Positions 52,660-63,855 are shown, counted from the stretch's first letter. The stretch is 64,000 nt of DNA from Cordylochernes scorpioides (GCA_030710605.1 CP092874.1:45472665-45536664), one strand, 5' to 3'. Numbers and translations are program-made. The notes: generated by a model from the sequence alone, not told the origin.

Positions 52660-52855
52660 ATTAAGACCTAATCCAAATAATTTATTAGTGTGTAACGTTT
52701 CGGCAACAACATTGTCACCATCATCAGACAAAAGAATTTTAAAAAATATATATTTTTTTAAATTTTTTTATTCTTTTGTCTGATGATGGTGACAATGTTG
52801 TTACCGAAACGTCACACACTAATAAATTATTTGGATTAGGTCTTATTTTCTTTTA
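52660..52855. mobile_element. PLE-A2 palindrome inside Tigger-A
   Basis: TTAAGACCTAATCCAAATAA ... GGCAACAACATTGTCACCAT and its inverse with CTGATGATGGTGACAATGTT. The sister Tigger-A copy at 10600 lacks it, which defines the unit borders to within a few bases. Confidence 0.85.
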
Positions 52856-53168
52856 TTATTCAGTATTAATGTAAGGAAATTGGTCAATTAAGGGAATTAA
52901 AACAAAGTGACCACTATTAAGAGGCAGCCTCTTCCTGTGTGTATGGCTGTCCTTTAATTATACAGTCTAAAATTTTTTTGAAAAGTAAAAAAAAAAAAAA
53001 AAAAGCCAAACCATGGCTATAGTGACTATAGAAAGCTCTGTCCCATTGGGGTTCACTATAGAGGGGTTTTACTGTAGATAGTGTGATGTTTCGGTAACAT
53101 CGTTGTTACCAAAACATCACACCATTTTTTGAATTTGTTTTTTTTTATCTTGTAATTATAAACACATA

Positions 53169-53343
53169 CAGTAGAACCTCCCTGTAAAGGACGCCTAATT
53201 GCAGAGCCAAAGTGTTCTCTAGGGAGAGGTATCCTCTTACTGGATAGTTGTTAAATAGTAAAAATGATAACTTTACAAATGAAAACTGTCCTTTATAGAG
53301 AGGTGTCCTCTAGCGCGAGTGTTCTCTCATGGAGGTTATACTT
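53169..53343. mobile_element. MITE-C copy, inverted
   Basis: CAGTAGAACCTCCCTG to GGAGGTTATACTT; the right end is mutated. Confidence 0.8.
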
Positions 53344-54500
53344 TATTAATAATCAATTGAGCATACTGGAGGGATAAACCTTGAAGAATTAGGAGGAAAG
53401 GTATAGACCACAATGGAAGGATTGGTTTGATAATCTAATAGAATGGTCTGAGAAAACAATATGTAGATGGGTGTATACAATGTGAAGGAATGTGGAAATG
53501 AATGTGCCAACTCTAATAACTTATTTAAAAATAATGAAAGTAAAGAAAAACTCCATTGAATAAGGTAATGACTGCATCATTAGCCATCTGGGTCAGGAAT
53601 GGGGGGGGGGGGGGCATTAAAAATAGCCAGGTTCAGGTAAATTGGAGTAAATGGGTGCTCTTAAGAGGGAATTATTTTACCCTGTTTCTTCTTACATTCA
53701 TCAATGCTTAGTTTTTACACCTGTTTTTACATATTCCTAGATAGTGTGCTCATTATACAGCCATGATGGGTTGTGACAACATGTACTGTAAGTACACTGC
53801 ATATCTACACATGTAGTGCCAGGTAGAGGATTGTGACAATGTACTGTAAGTACACCACATGTCTACCTATGTAGTAACAGGCCATGGTTACATATGTGTG
53901 GTGCTCACTTGAGAGGGTGTTACTTACACAAGAATTGAAAATTGCCCACGCGCGGAAGCAATTTTTATTTATTTTTCATGGTATTTTAAACTTTTCAAAA
54001 TTCTGGTTCTGCTCTCTTCCAGATAAAAAAAAAAGGTGATAAGACTAAATCAGTCGTATATATTCATATTTGACTCTGTGTCACAGCAAGGCCACCTTCC
54101 TCAAACTAAAGTACTGAATGAGGCTAAAATGGTGATTACAAAGCCAAATAAGTAAATTATATGTAAGATTTCAGTACTAATGCTGTTATCCAAATGTCAC
54201 ACGTAATTGACTTATTCAGAATTGGTCAATTCTTATCTCTAATCCAAATTGTACCTCATCAGCAGTCTTCTGATCTCTCCATCTTCTAATAAACTACTTA
54301 AGACATGCTGTTGAATTCTTCTCTTTCAATCTGAAGAAGGTAACACAGCTTTTACTGAAATTTCCCATATAATTTTTTGAAATTTGGATTGTGGTCCTAT
54401 CACCTTGAGTTTCCTATACATAATCGAATGGTAGCATTTTATTTTTTAGCATTTTGAGTCTTGTTAACAGCACCCTTCAGAAAGTATCCAACCTAGTTGT
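53344..54500. other. No gene; degenerate repeats
   Basis: A G13-type run at about 53599-53613. At 53760-53890 two imperfect copies of GTACTGTAAGTACAC...GTCTAC..ATGTAGT resemble the SINE tail. At 54030-54420 faint PLE-A traces (AAATGTCACACGTAATTGA, AATCCAAATTGTACCTCATC). Confidence 0.4.
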
Positions 54501-54513
54501 CTTCTTTTTTTTC

Positions 54514-54605
54514 TCCACTCAATCATATTAGAGTATCAAGCTTGTAGAGCTTTTGTTGATGGTGTCTGTGGGGATGAGTAGAGCTCATCAATGGATGAGT
54601 CAATA
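54514..54605 (-). repeat. RTE-like 3' tail
   Basis: Inverse copy: CTCCACTCAATCATATTAG, GTATCAAGCTTGTAGAGC, GATGAGTAGAGCTCATCAAT. Cut by the MITE-C that follows. Confidence 0.5.
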
Positions 54606-54779
54606 CAGTAAAACCTCTCTGTAAAGGACACCGAGTTGCAGAGCAAAAGTGTCCTTTATGGAGAGGTGTTCTCTTACAGGAGAGTTCTTACATAGTAAAA
54701 ATGATCATTTTGACAATGAAAACTGTCCTTTGTAGAGAGGTGTCCTCTAGCCGGAATGTCCTCTCATGGAGGTTTTACT
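54606..54779. mobile_element. MITE-C copy, inverted
   Basis: CAGTAAAACCTCTCTG to GGAGGTTTTACT; TA before. Confidence 0.8.
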
Positions 54780-55065
54780 CTACAGTCAATAATGTGTTTT
54801 GGGGTTTCAGGTTAAGAATTGCACTTAGTACAAAGTAAGAAAACCTTGCAACCATAACCATTCACCCAGTCTAGTTGTGATGTTAGGAAGTGCTGCCATC
54901 AGCAAACACAGACAGTTGCTCTGTCATTGGCTCCATGTACCCCACCTATCAGAATTGTTGAGTCATCCTCTCTCTCTCTCCTCCATTGGCTGCCTGCTTG
55001 CTTGATCAATACTCTAGAGGATTGGGTAAAGCTGTTTTTTTTTTTCCTTTTTTTTTTTTTAAATA

Positions 55066-55237
55066 CAGTAGAACCTCCATGAGAGGACACTCACCCTAGA
55101 GGACACTCTATAAAGGATAGTTTTCATTTACAAAATTACCATTTTTAAAAATTAGCAACTCTCCGGTAGGAGGACACCTCTTCCTAAAGGACACTTTGGC
55201 TCTGCAATTAGGTGTCCTTTACATGGAGGTTCCACTG
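55066..55237. mobile_element. MITE-C copy
   Basis: CAGTAGAACCTCCATGAG to GGAGGTTCCACTG; TA both sides; preceded by a T-rich run. Confidence 0.85.
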
Positions 55238-55239
55238 TA

Positions 55240-55840
55240 TTTTTATTTTTTTTAAGTTTTGTTTATGAAGGCCTATTTCAAACTTTTATTCAGGTAATCT
55301 AGGGATAAAAGAATCTTGATTTTATGGGGGGGATACAATACAATTGTAGCTAAATGTTAGATGAAAATCCCCCCTACTTGGTACAATTGATACATGCAGC
55401 TAACAACCGTTATAAATTTCCAAACCTAAAATTGAATTAAAAGGATGAGAGTATACAGAGTATTTATTTTACAATTTTTTTTAAATGCACAACAAAGAGG
55501 GGTTGTGCAAAAACTAAATATTTTATAGGATATTTTTTTATTAAGTTTTCCTTGAGGAATAAAATGAATTGATGTTCTTTGCTCCTTTTCTATTGAATCT
55601 CTTCTCTTCTATATAATCTTGAATCCAGTCTTGTATATCCCTGAACCAATCTTAACACTCTTTCTTGATATCAGCATCAAATTCTTTCCATGTGGCCACC
55701 ATCTTTCACCAGCTATTCCTTTCTCACCCTGCATTCCCCCTTTTTGAATTCACACTTCATGGGCCTAATGCCTCCAGTACGTATGTACTGACTGCATAAC
55801 ACACCACCCAAGAAGAACAAATAATAGAAGAATAAAGTTT
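55240..55840. other. No recognised feature
   Basis: No ORF or shared repeat seen. Confidence 0.4.
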
Positions 55841-55855
55841 ATCTCTTAATTTGAT

Positions 55856-56037
55856 AAAGCACAATTTGAATTATAGATTATAGCTACAAGAAAAAATAGG
55901 ACCTAATCCAAATAAATTAATAGTGTGTGACGTTTCGGTAACAGCGTTGTTATCATCATTTGACAAAAGAATGTGTTGTTACCGAAATGTCACACACTTT
56001 AAATTTATTTGGATTAGGTCTTATTTTCATGTACTTA
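55856..56037. mobile_element. PLE-A2 palindrome with 12-bp target duplication
   Basis: Flanked by TCTTAATTTGAT (55844-55855, 56038-56049). Centre ATTTGACAAAAGAATGTG; arms carry GGTAACAGCGTTG and TGTTGTTACCGAAATGTC. Confidence 0.85.
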
Positions 56038-56636
56038 TCTTAATTTGATGTCTGCAACAGTTAGTGTCAGTACTAACCCTTAGAGAATGGTCATATCATC
56101 TAGGAACCCTGGTTAGAAAAAGGTGAGATAGTTTAAAACCATTTAACTTTTAATTTCACTTTTAATATTAAATATATTATTATAGCTTTTACTTTTTTAC
56201 TCGCAGAGACTCCGTGGTAAATCCATCATTATTTTAAAGTTGATCACATTTAATGGTAATATGAAATTTATATACAGGAAAACTTAATTAAGACAATCAA
56301 GCTAATAAAGGAATAATAGAGGAAAACTCCAATTTACCCAGACTAATCTAATAATAAATCACAATTTGGATATAGATTATAATACAAGAAAATAAGACCC
56401 AATCCAAATAATTTATTAGTGTGTGACGTTTCGGCAACAGCATTGTCACCATCATCAGACAAAAGAATAAATGACAAAAAAATATCACAACAAGTTCTTA
56501 AATAGTACTGTTATCAAGTGTTTAAACAAAATAACAGATAAAGAAAAATAGTTTTTTAAGACAACTTGAAATATTCTTAGAATTAAAAGTGGATTTTTAA
56601 AAAATGTATAATTAAAGGGCTATCTGTAAATATAAT

Positions 56637-57414
56637 TTATATTCCTCTTTCTTCCATTCTATTAATTGAAGCACATGTCTTTTGGATGAAAAAGACTTCT
56701 TTGAATTGTCTTTTGTAGTAATTTTTTTCATAATCTAGTGTTCTTGGGTTTTCTAAATTGAATTTATTGTGTCCTGTGTCCCTTCTGTGTTCTACAAGAG
56801 CAGAATTTTCAATTCTATCCCACTTCAGAGCATATTTATAGTTTTCCATCCTTTCTTTTAATGTTCTGGATGTCTGTCCCACATAGCTTTGGTCACACTT
56901 CTCACACTTCATAGATAACTCCACCTTTGCCGGTCCCAAGCCCGGATGAAAAAGGAGGAGGGGAGCCGTAACGAGCTCACTAAAAAACCTGGGCTCAGCT
57001 GGCCTGGCTGATAGTACTCTGTAAGGGCTCCAGGGATACAGGATGAGCAGCGTTTGTACTCCATGTTAGGAGTCACTGCACATTGTGTCTGTCCTCATGT
57101 CAGAGGCAGCCATTTCTTTTGGAGCTAAGTCGGCCTGCCACTGAGTAGTGCTCCCAATCTTAATGACAAAGGCAGACGCAATCTACTTCACCCAGTGTGG
57201 AGATAAGAAAGAAGAAGAAGACTTCATAGATCAAACTTGCTCTTTCTGTTAATTGGGTGTTCTTGTGCTTGTTTATGTATTGTGAAATAGTATTACATGG
57301 TTTCCATGCAATTTTTAATTTTATAATATATTTTTTTATATATTGGTGAAATTTCTTGCAAACCTTTGGTTTATATATGGCAGTGTTATAAATCTTGTTT
57401 TTTGGTTTTTGCAC
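56637..57414 (-). pseudogene. GIY-YIG endonuclease in the inverted PLE2 arm
   Basis: Minus strand: linker KIAWKPCNTISQYINKHKNT up to LIYEV (57414-57232), then interrupted by the RTE-type insert, then MKCEKCDQSYVGQTSRTLKE and DTGHNKFNLENP to about 56640. The YVG, CxxC and paired His are kept. It is a 5'-truncated duplicate of the forward copy (58384-58914). Confidence 0.8.
56917..57220 (+). mobile_element. RTE-like 3' end retroposon with 11-bp target duplication
   Basis: Flanked by ACTTCATAGAT (56906-56916, 57221-57231). Contains GCCGGTCCCAAGCCCGGAT and ends AGATAAGAAAGAAGAAGAAG. Present only in the left PLE2 arm, so it arrived after the inverted structure was made. It defines this family as retroposed with an (AAG)n tail. 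Confidence 0.75.
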
Positions 57415-57449
57415 TTTAGATTCTGAATCAAAGTATTATTTTCGTATGC

Positions 57450-58914
57450 CTTAACATATGCCTGGGCAAAATGGTTAGGACAACAATTAAAAATCTACCA
57501 ATATTTTAATGCAAATGAAATTGTTAACTCCTATNNNNNNNNNNNNNNNNNNNNNNNNNNNNNNNNNNNNNNNNNNNNNNNNNNNNNNNNNNNNNNNNNN
57601 NNNNNNNNNNNNNNNNNNNNNNNNNNNNNNNNNNGAATTCAAAGAAGACATTATTGACATGAACATAAATGGAAATCAAAGAATCATATAATTAGATGTT
57701 GAATCCATGTTTACTTCAATTCCTATACCCACAATTATGGATACATTAAACCTAATAAAAGAGTCAAAAATAAATAACTTGCCAAAATCTGAATTTTTAA
57801 TTGCAGTAGAATTTTGTTTAAAAACAACATATTTTATTTATAATGACCAAATATATCTTCAAATGAAAGGTGCAACAATGGAAGTCCAATATCCCTAAAT
57901 GCAGCTTGCATCACTATAGGCCAATTAGAAATTGAGGCTCTGAATTCACTTTAAAATGATATTTACTATTTTAGAAGATATGTGGATTACTCTATTTTTT
58001 TTTTTTTTTTTAATTATTAATCAGGGAAGTGAACAAAGAATATTGGATACCTTCAACAATCTATGTCCTGACATAAATTATTCTATGGAAGTAGATAGCA
58101 ACAAATAAATCAATTTCCCGGACATGAAATTAGCATATAGTAATAAATTGCCACCTCTATCTACAAAAGGCCGACACATACAGGAGCTTATTGGAAATAT
58201 AGTTCACAGCACTATTTTAGTCAAAAGGTGGGATTGGTCAAAACTCATATATATAGGACTTTTGCACTCATCGATGATGTGGTTAAGAGAAATGGAGAGG
58301 TTAGCAGCATCAAGGAGGACCTAATCAAGGAAGATTTTCCTATTAAATTGATAGACAAAATAATAGAAGATATGAATGAAAAATACGAAAATAATACTTT
58401 GATTCAGAATCTTAAGTGCAAAAACCAAGAAACCAGATTTATAACACTGCCATATACAAACCAAAGGTTTGCAAGAAATCTCACCAATATATTAAAAAAA
58501 TATGAAAAAATAAAAATTGCATGGAAACCATGTAATACTATTTCACAATACATAAACAAGCACAAGAACACCCAAATAACAGAAAGAGCAGGTTTGATCT
58601 ATGAAGTTAAGTGTGACCAAAGCTATGTGGGACAGACATCCAGAACATTAAAAGAAAGGATGGAAAACCATAAATATGCTCTGAAGTGGGGTAGAATTGA
58701 AAATTCTGCTCTTGTAGAACACAGAAGGGACACAGGACACAATAAATTCAATTTAGAAAACCCAAGAACACTAGATTATGAAAAAAATTACTACAAAAGA
58801 CAATTCAAAGAAGCCTTTTTCATCCAAAAGACATGTGCTTCAATTAATAGAATTGAAGAAAGAGGAAATATAAATTATATTTACAGATATGCCTTTAATT
58901 ATATATATTTTTAA
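57450..58914 (+). pseudogene. PLE2 RT and GIY-YIG endonuclease, decayed
   Basis: The RT begins near the Tyr-Ala-Trp-Ala-Lys-Trp segment and is 5'-truncated. Motif A is recognisable (LDVESMFTSIPIPTIM). The GATMG box is frameshifted at 57882 (a G lost: ATGGAAGTCC), FRRYVD is followed by a T-run insertion at about 57990-58010, and several stops follow. The endonuclease part is open from 58228 to 58914: RNGEVSSIKEDLIKEDFPIK, SYVGQTSRTLKERM, DTGHNKFN. Cysteines before YVG are reduced to one (EVKCDQSYVG), a small deletion relative to PLE1. The RT shows the uninterrupted codons where PLE1 has a Helitron. Confidence 0.85.
57535..57634. other. Assembly gap (100 N), probably of size near zero
   Basis: Left edge ...TTGTTAACTCCTAT and right edge GAATTCAAAGAAGAC are contiguous in PLE1 (33095-33120), so nothing needs to be missing. 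Confidence 0.9.
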
Positions 58915-59171
58915 ATCCACTTTTAATTCTAAGAAGAATATTTCAAGTTGTCTTAAAAAACTATTTTTCCTTATCTGTTATCTTGTTTAAACACTTGATA
59001 ACAGTACTGTTTAAGAACTTTCTGTGATATTTTTTGGCATTTATTCTTTTGTCTGATGATGGTAACAATGCTGTTGCCGAAATGTCACACACTAATAAAT
59101 TATTTGGATTAGGTCTTATTTTCCCAGACTAATTTATTTATTAGCTTGATTGTCTCAAGTTTTCCCATATA

Positions 59172-61289
59172 CAGTCTACTCTCGTTATAACGCCACTCGA
59201 TATAACGCCACCCTCGCCTTACGCCGCTTTTTTGTTTTGTCCCAATCGACATCAATGTATTTTTCTCGATATAACGCCACTTCCTCGCTGTTCGCCTTCC
59301 GCCGCTGATTTTTCGTATCCCAAGTAGCAAAAACCACTCGTTATAGCGCCGCTCACAACGTCCCCCTTTCCTGTCTGCATTTTTTACGCCAACGGCGCCG
59401 GACTTTGTTTGCTGTTGACACAACAGATAACAGATTGTGTGAACAGCCAGCAGACCCTTTTCCTGCTTGTTCCTGGGACATACACAGTCGCTTTATCCTT
59501 TGCTAACGTCAACACAACAACCTTATTGTCGTATCATGAGTTCCCAAAAGCGTAAACGTGAGTCGACCACCATTGAAAAGAAGGAGATATGCCAGTTGGC
59601 AAGAAATAACCCTACGATGTCGAAGAATGAGATTGGATAGCGTTTCTCACTTCCACGAACAACTGTCCGTGATATTCTAACTCAGGCTGAGAAGTAAGAA
59701 AATTATACTGTTGGTTCTTCAAAGACAAAGAGTCAGAAAATTTAGTGACTTGGAAGACGCTCTCTTCAACTGGTTTACCCAAAAGCGTGCCAATAATAAT
59801 TTTATTACTGATGACCTCTTAAGAGAAAAGGCAAAAAAACTTGGCGAGCAGTTGGACATACCAGAAAATTTCGCGTACAGCAGCGGGTGGCTGCAGCGAT
59901 TTAAAGGGAGATTCCATATTTCGCAACGGCGGCTCTGTGGGGAAGGCGCATCGATTTCTCCAGCTATCATTGATGAACATCTCACAAATTTGAACAGTAT
60001 TCTGGCGAAATCCGGATATGATCCAGCTAACATATACAATGCAGACGAAACAGGATTATTTTTTCAGCTCATTCCTGACCGAACACTTGCTCACAAAGAT
60101 GAAAACTGCCGTGGTGTCAAAAGGATGAAGCAACGAATCACTGTTCTACTGTGCTGCAACTCTACTGGAACAGACAAGCGGCGATTGCTGATTATTGGAA
60201 AATCGGCAAAGCCTCGATGCTTCAGAAACTTTAGTCCACACTTCTACTGCACATACACATCTAACAGCAAAGCATGGATGACCTCTAGTATCTTTCAAGA
60301 ATGGCTACTGCAGTTCAACAAGCAGCTTGTCTCTGAAGGACGTCGTATCCTACTGTTGTTAGATAACGCTACGTCTCACTGCGTCCCTAATGATGATCTC
60401 AGCAACATAAAGATACACTTCCTTCCACCAAATATGACTGCCAGTCTGCAACCACTGGATAGTGGCATCATCAAAAGTTTCAAGGCTCAATATCGTAAGC
60501 TTCAACTCCAGAAAATGGTGGAATTGGCGGATGCCCATCTACCCACAAAATTACGTCTGGATTACGCTGTGCGCTATTGTAAAATGGCTTGGGATTCTGT
60601 GAGCTCTGATTCCATCAGCAACTGCTGGAATAACACAGGCATTATTCGCTTCACTTCTACTGCTGCAGTTGAGCCTCTTAATTGTGGAAATCTGCTCGAT
60701 CGCATTCGCGACATCTTCGCTATTACACCAGAGAATTTGATGACTGAAAGGGAGTTTCAACTGGTTGATGATTCCCAGGAGGCGGAAATGAAGCTAACAG
60801 ATGAGAATTTTCTGGTGTCCACTGTTACAGCGAAAAAAGAACTTGGCGAGGATGATGATGCAACAGTGACCCAGCGCCTACCATCGTTAAGGGAAGCCAG
60901 AACAGCTGCTGAGGCAGTTTTGTTGTTTCTTGAGCACTCCAAGAGAGCAACATCTGACGACGTCAATCTATCTGCGGCTTTGTTACGCCGTGTCTATGCC
61001 ATAAGTGAGGGAGAGGAAACACAAGTTGTGATCACAGACTTCTTCAAGAAAATGTAATTACTTTTTTATGAATAAATTATAAATTAATAATTCCTATTTA
61101 TCATATTAATTAATTGATGCCGGTATTCTATATATTGACTTGGAGTAGAAATTGTTATTAGTAATTGTTATAAATAATTTATTGTATCTTTAAATTTCAC
61201 ATTTCAAACGTGTTCGATACAACGCCACCCTCGCCTTACGCCGCTTTTTTGCAAAATCCGGATGGTGGCGTTATAACGAGAGTAGACTG
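59172..61289 (+). mobile_element. Tigger-D element, near-autonomous
   Basis: 2118 bp, TA both sides (59170-59171, 61290-61291). Perfect 25-bp terminal inverted repeats starting CAGTCTACTCTCGTTATAAC. Just inside, a second 30-odd bp block (AACGCCACCCTCGCCTTACG, CCGCTTTTTTG) occurs at both ends in direct, not inverted, orientation (about 59208-59242 and 61214-61251). Inserted in the right arm of the 56228-61335 palindrome. Confidence 0.95.
59536..61057 (+). pseudogene. Tigger/pogo transposase, catalytic part intact
   Basis: From the ATG at 59536 the frame gives MSSQKRKRESTTIEKKEICQ (first HTH) but meets TAG after SKNEIG and TAA after LTQAEK, then a +1 shift. From 59711 (a TTG, not an ATG) 448 codons are open to a stop at 61055. 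In that numbering: CENP-B-type HTH 12-70 (DALFNWFTQKRANNN, SGWLQRFKGRF); DDE_1 catalytic residues Asp112 (NADETGLFF), Asp218 (LLLLDNATSH) and Asp250 (LQPLDSGIIKSF), spacing D-31-D; C-terminal QVVITDFF (438-445), a match to the PCNA-binding PIP box, reported for pogo transposase. Known role: cut-and-paste at TA. Only the first HTH is damaged. Confidence 0.92.
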
Positions 61290-61335
61290 TATATATTTCA
61301 TATTACCATTAAATATGATTAACTTTAAAATAATA

Positions 61336-61829
61336 ATAACAATTTTTATTATAGTTATATTATTACTATTATTCCTGCATGTACCCTACATTTCTAATCA
61401 GAGAATTTGTATAAGACTGAAAGGTCTTGATGTAACTTTTTGTTGTTTTTGTTAAGTTTAAAACCTACGTAGGCTGCCAGCTCAGTACCTGTTCGATGGT
61501 TTTTGCTCATATTTGTGATCCAGTCTCTCTCTATTTTAGAAGCTTGAGGAAAAACTAATCTACGGTCCAATTCTCCAGTAGACCACTATTATAGGGATTG
61601 AAGGTAGACATTATATAGGGAGAATAGTTATCTTCTATATAAATACAAGGTCTGCCTGTCAACTTTGAAATTGCTGGGAGTTTAGTTTTTCAACAATTGT
61701 TCATGACCTGAAAGGAGGAGGAAATCCAAAAATTCTGGTTTTTATCCAACCTCCTTGCTAAAAAGCTAAAAATGACAAAAAAATATGAATTTATCTCTTA
61801 TAATTGAATCGCTTCAAATATCATCATTC
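61336..61829. other. No recognised feature
   Basis: AT-rich; no ORF with a motif. Confidence 0.4.
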
Positions 61830-62090
61830 ATATATTTATTTTTATTATAGCATCTATGTTGTTGTTGTGCCCAATGAAGAGGCTCAAATGTCTCCATGCA
61901 TCTCTATCACAGCAGTCGCAATATCCTCTATCTTGGGTGCTCTGCTGCTGCTCTGAATCCATGTCAATTTTCTGCAAGGCTGCAGTCATTGCTGGGCATG
62001 AGAATATGTGGGTAGGTGTTAGTTCCACACTATGACAGTTGTTGCATGTCCTTTAGGTTGTTGTGCCATCTGGATGTATTGTCATTCCTT
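61830..62090 (-). pseudogene. Non-LTR retrotransposon C-terminus and 3' tail
   Basis: The minus strand reads TIHPDGTTT, a stop, then TCNNCHSVELTPTHIFSCPA and MTAALQKIDMDSEQQ. CNNCHSVELTPTHIFSC is C-x2-C-x8-H-x3-C, the same spacing as at 23656-23960 and typical of the zinc finger after LINE reverse transcriptases. The frame ends in GHNNNIDAIIKINI and an AATAAAAATAA tail, consistent with a 5'-truncated LINE. Confidence 0.55.
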
Positions 62091-62449
62091 TATAATATCA
62101 TATATAATTATTTATAATAAATATTTACACCACTTCAAAAAAATCAGGTTTTATTATTTCAAAATAAGCTTTGATTCACATTAAGTAAATATGCATATTT
62201 TATCCAAATGGGGGTCATGGTTCTGTTTCTAAAATATGACCCAATTAAAAAATGTTTCAAATAATTGAATTCTCATTGCGAGTGAGCAAGTTGAAAATGC
62301 TAAAAATAGTCAAATTTATATACAAGGGCCTTTATATGCCTTAAATAAAGATGAAGGAATAGGATGACTGATGTCATAATATAAATTGATAAATTAGATA
62401 AAAGAACTACATGAAACACTATCTTGTGATAAGTTTTTTTTTCCATTTA
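62091..62449. other. No recognised feature
   Basis: AT-rich with no coding or repeat signal recognised. Confidence 0.4.
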
Positions 62450-63547
62450 CAGTCGAACCTCTTTAATTCAACACCCTGAGGGATCAGAGCTTTCGGTTGA
62501 ATTAAAGGAAGTGTTGAATTAGGGTTAGATGATTAGCTAATCATCTAACTCACTAAATAATATTTTTTAAAATAGCTTTGTAAATATAAATTAATGATAT
62601 TAATTGAAACCATTGTATGTACTTTTTTGTATTTATTATTATTATTTTTTTTTTCATGATTAACTTTTAGTATCAGGGACAAAATGGCAATAATACATAT
62701 TTTTGAAACAAATAATTAAAAATAATATTTTATTCTAATTGAAGAATATAGCAGTTGTAAGGATATAAATATGGAAAATAAAAAGAAAATTTGAAAACAA
62801 TATTTAAAAATAATCATGTAGATCTTTTTAAAAATCCTTTATAGATGTCTGTTTTTGCACTGAAATCCTATTCAGGATGTATTTCAGATGGTCTATTGTT
62901 AAAAAAACATGCATGTCTTTCTTCCTCTGGAATGTGTTTTAAATAACAAAGAGTTTTTATTGTATTAAAGGCATCCACTGCTGCTGCAGGTATTATTGAT
63001 TTTGTGTTTAAATCTTTTATAATAACATGGAAATGGAATATTGAAATAAAATGTTATCATAATCTGTGTGGCTACATTTTATGAAAATTTATTTATTTAA
63101 GAGGAAATTATTCGTAAATTTTAAAATAACTAAAATATTTCAATGCTGGAAATTAAAAATAAAATAATATTATTAATTAACGCACGAAGCCTAAATTCTC
63201 GCGTAAAAAAAAATAATAATAACACTCGCGACATTGCGCAACGGCACTGCAAAGTGAAACTTAAACTAACAGAAACCAAAAATGTGCAGGCACGATTCTA
63301 TCAGCGCCCGCCAATCGTCGCCACCGCCGTAATACCTTTTTAGCGGTAAAGTTGTATGTAAAAAAAAAAAAACATTAATCTGTTGAAATTTAAATTTTAA
63401 AATAGTCAAACTATCATAACTGTCGTATTATCGATACTGTGGAATTACGGTTTGTTATTTGATAGGCCGGAGGTCGGGGCATCAGAATTTGGTCGAATTA
63501 AGGTAGAGTGTCGAATTTGCATGTGTTGAATTAACGAGGTTATACTG
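62450..63547. mobile_element. Tigger-B non-autonomous element (1098 bp)
   Basis: Ends CAGTCGAACCTCTTTAATTC and GAATTAACGAGGTTATACTG, TA both sides (62448-62449, 63548-63549). Lies in opposite orientation to 8868-9963 and aligns end to end with it. The two ends of the family are similar but not identical. Confidence 0.9.
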
Positions 63548-63692
63548 TATTTACATAAGGTGGTGTTAAACATCTGTTAGTGAAACATAGTATCATACTT
63601 ACCTCAATTTTATCTTTATTAAAGTGAAACCTTAATAAGGCTTAGAACTGGCTGGCATTTTAGACTCGTTCGTAGAAGAATATGTGGACACA

Positions 63693-63855
63693 GAGAGAGG
63701 ACACTGGCACTAGAGGACACTTCTCTATAAAGGACAATTTTCATTTGCAAAATTTCCAGTTTTACTATTTAATAACTCTCCGGTAAGAAGACTCCTCTCC
63801 CTAAAGGACACTTTGGCTCTTCAATTTTGGTGTCCTTTACCTGGAGGTTCTACTG
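63693..63855. mobile_element. MITE-C copy, left end missing
   Basis: Begins at GAGAGAGGACACTGGCAC, right end GGAGGTTCTACTG with TA. Confidence 0.75.

Larger units (their letters stand above)
51285..53074. mobile_element. Tigger-A carrying two later inserts
   Basis: Ends CAGTAAAACCCCGC and GAGGGGTTTTACTG. Aligns inversely to 10600-11894 except for two extra blocks at 52290-52605 and about 52660-52855. Confidence 0.85.
51226..53157. mobile_element. PLE-A unit split by Tigger-A
   Basis: Arms 51226-51284 and 53075-53157, flanked by ATAAACACATA (51215-51225, 53158-53168). The 1790-bp Tigger-A sits between them at a TA. A MITE-C begins directly after the right duplication, using its final TA. Confidence 0.85.
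56348..59122 (+). mobile_element. Penelope-like element PLE2 (family PLE-A2)
   Basis: Flanked by CCCAGACTAAT (56337-56347, 59123-59133). An inverted copy of the 3' third (56348-57449) is fused directly to a forward copy that starts inside the RT (about 57450) and runs to the 3' end at 59122. Arms of about 0.8 kb therefore face each other. Subfamily A2 ends (ATAAGACCCAATCC / GGATTAGGTCTTATTTTC). Confidence 0.85.
56228..61335. repeat. Old hairpin locus hosting PLE2 and a Tigger
   Basis: Left flank 56228-56308 (TTATTTTAAAGTTGATCACA, TTTAATGGTAATATGAAATT, AAGACAATCAAGCTAATAA) and right flank 59137-59171 plus 61290-61335 (TTATTAGCTTGATTGTCT, TTTCATATTACCATTAAA, TTAACTTTAAAATAATAA) are reverse complements. 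The locus was a palindrome of roughly 200 bp before PLE2 entered near its centre and the Tigger entered the right arm. Confidence 0.75.

Noticed and set aside
59711..59719. Transposase start at 59711.
   Set aside because: The codon there is TTG. The natural start is the ATG at 59536, which is separated from the open frame by stops and a frameshift.
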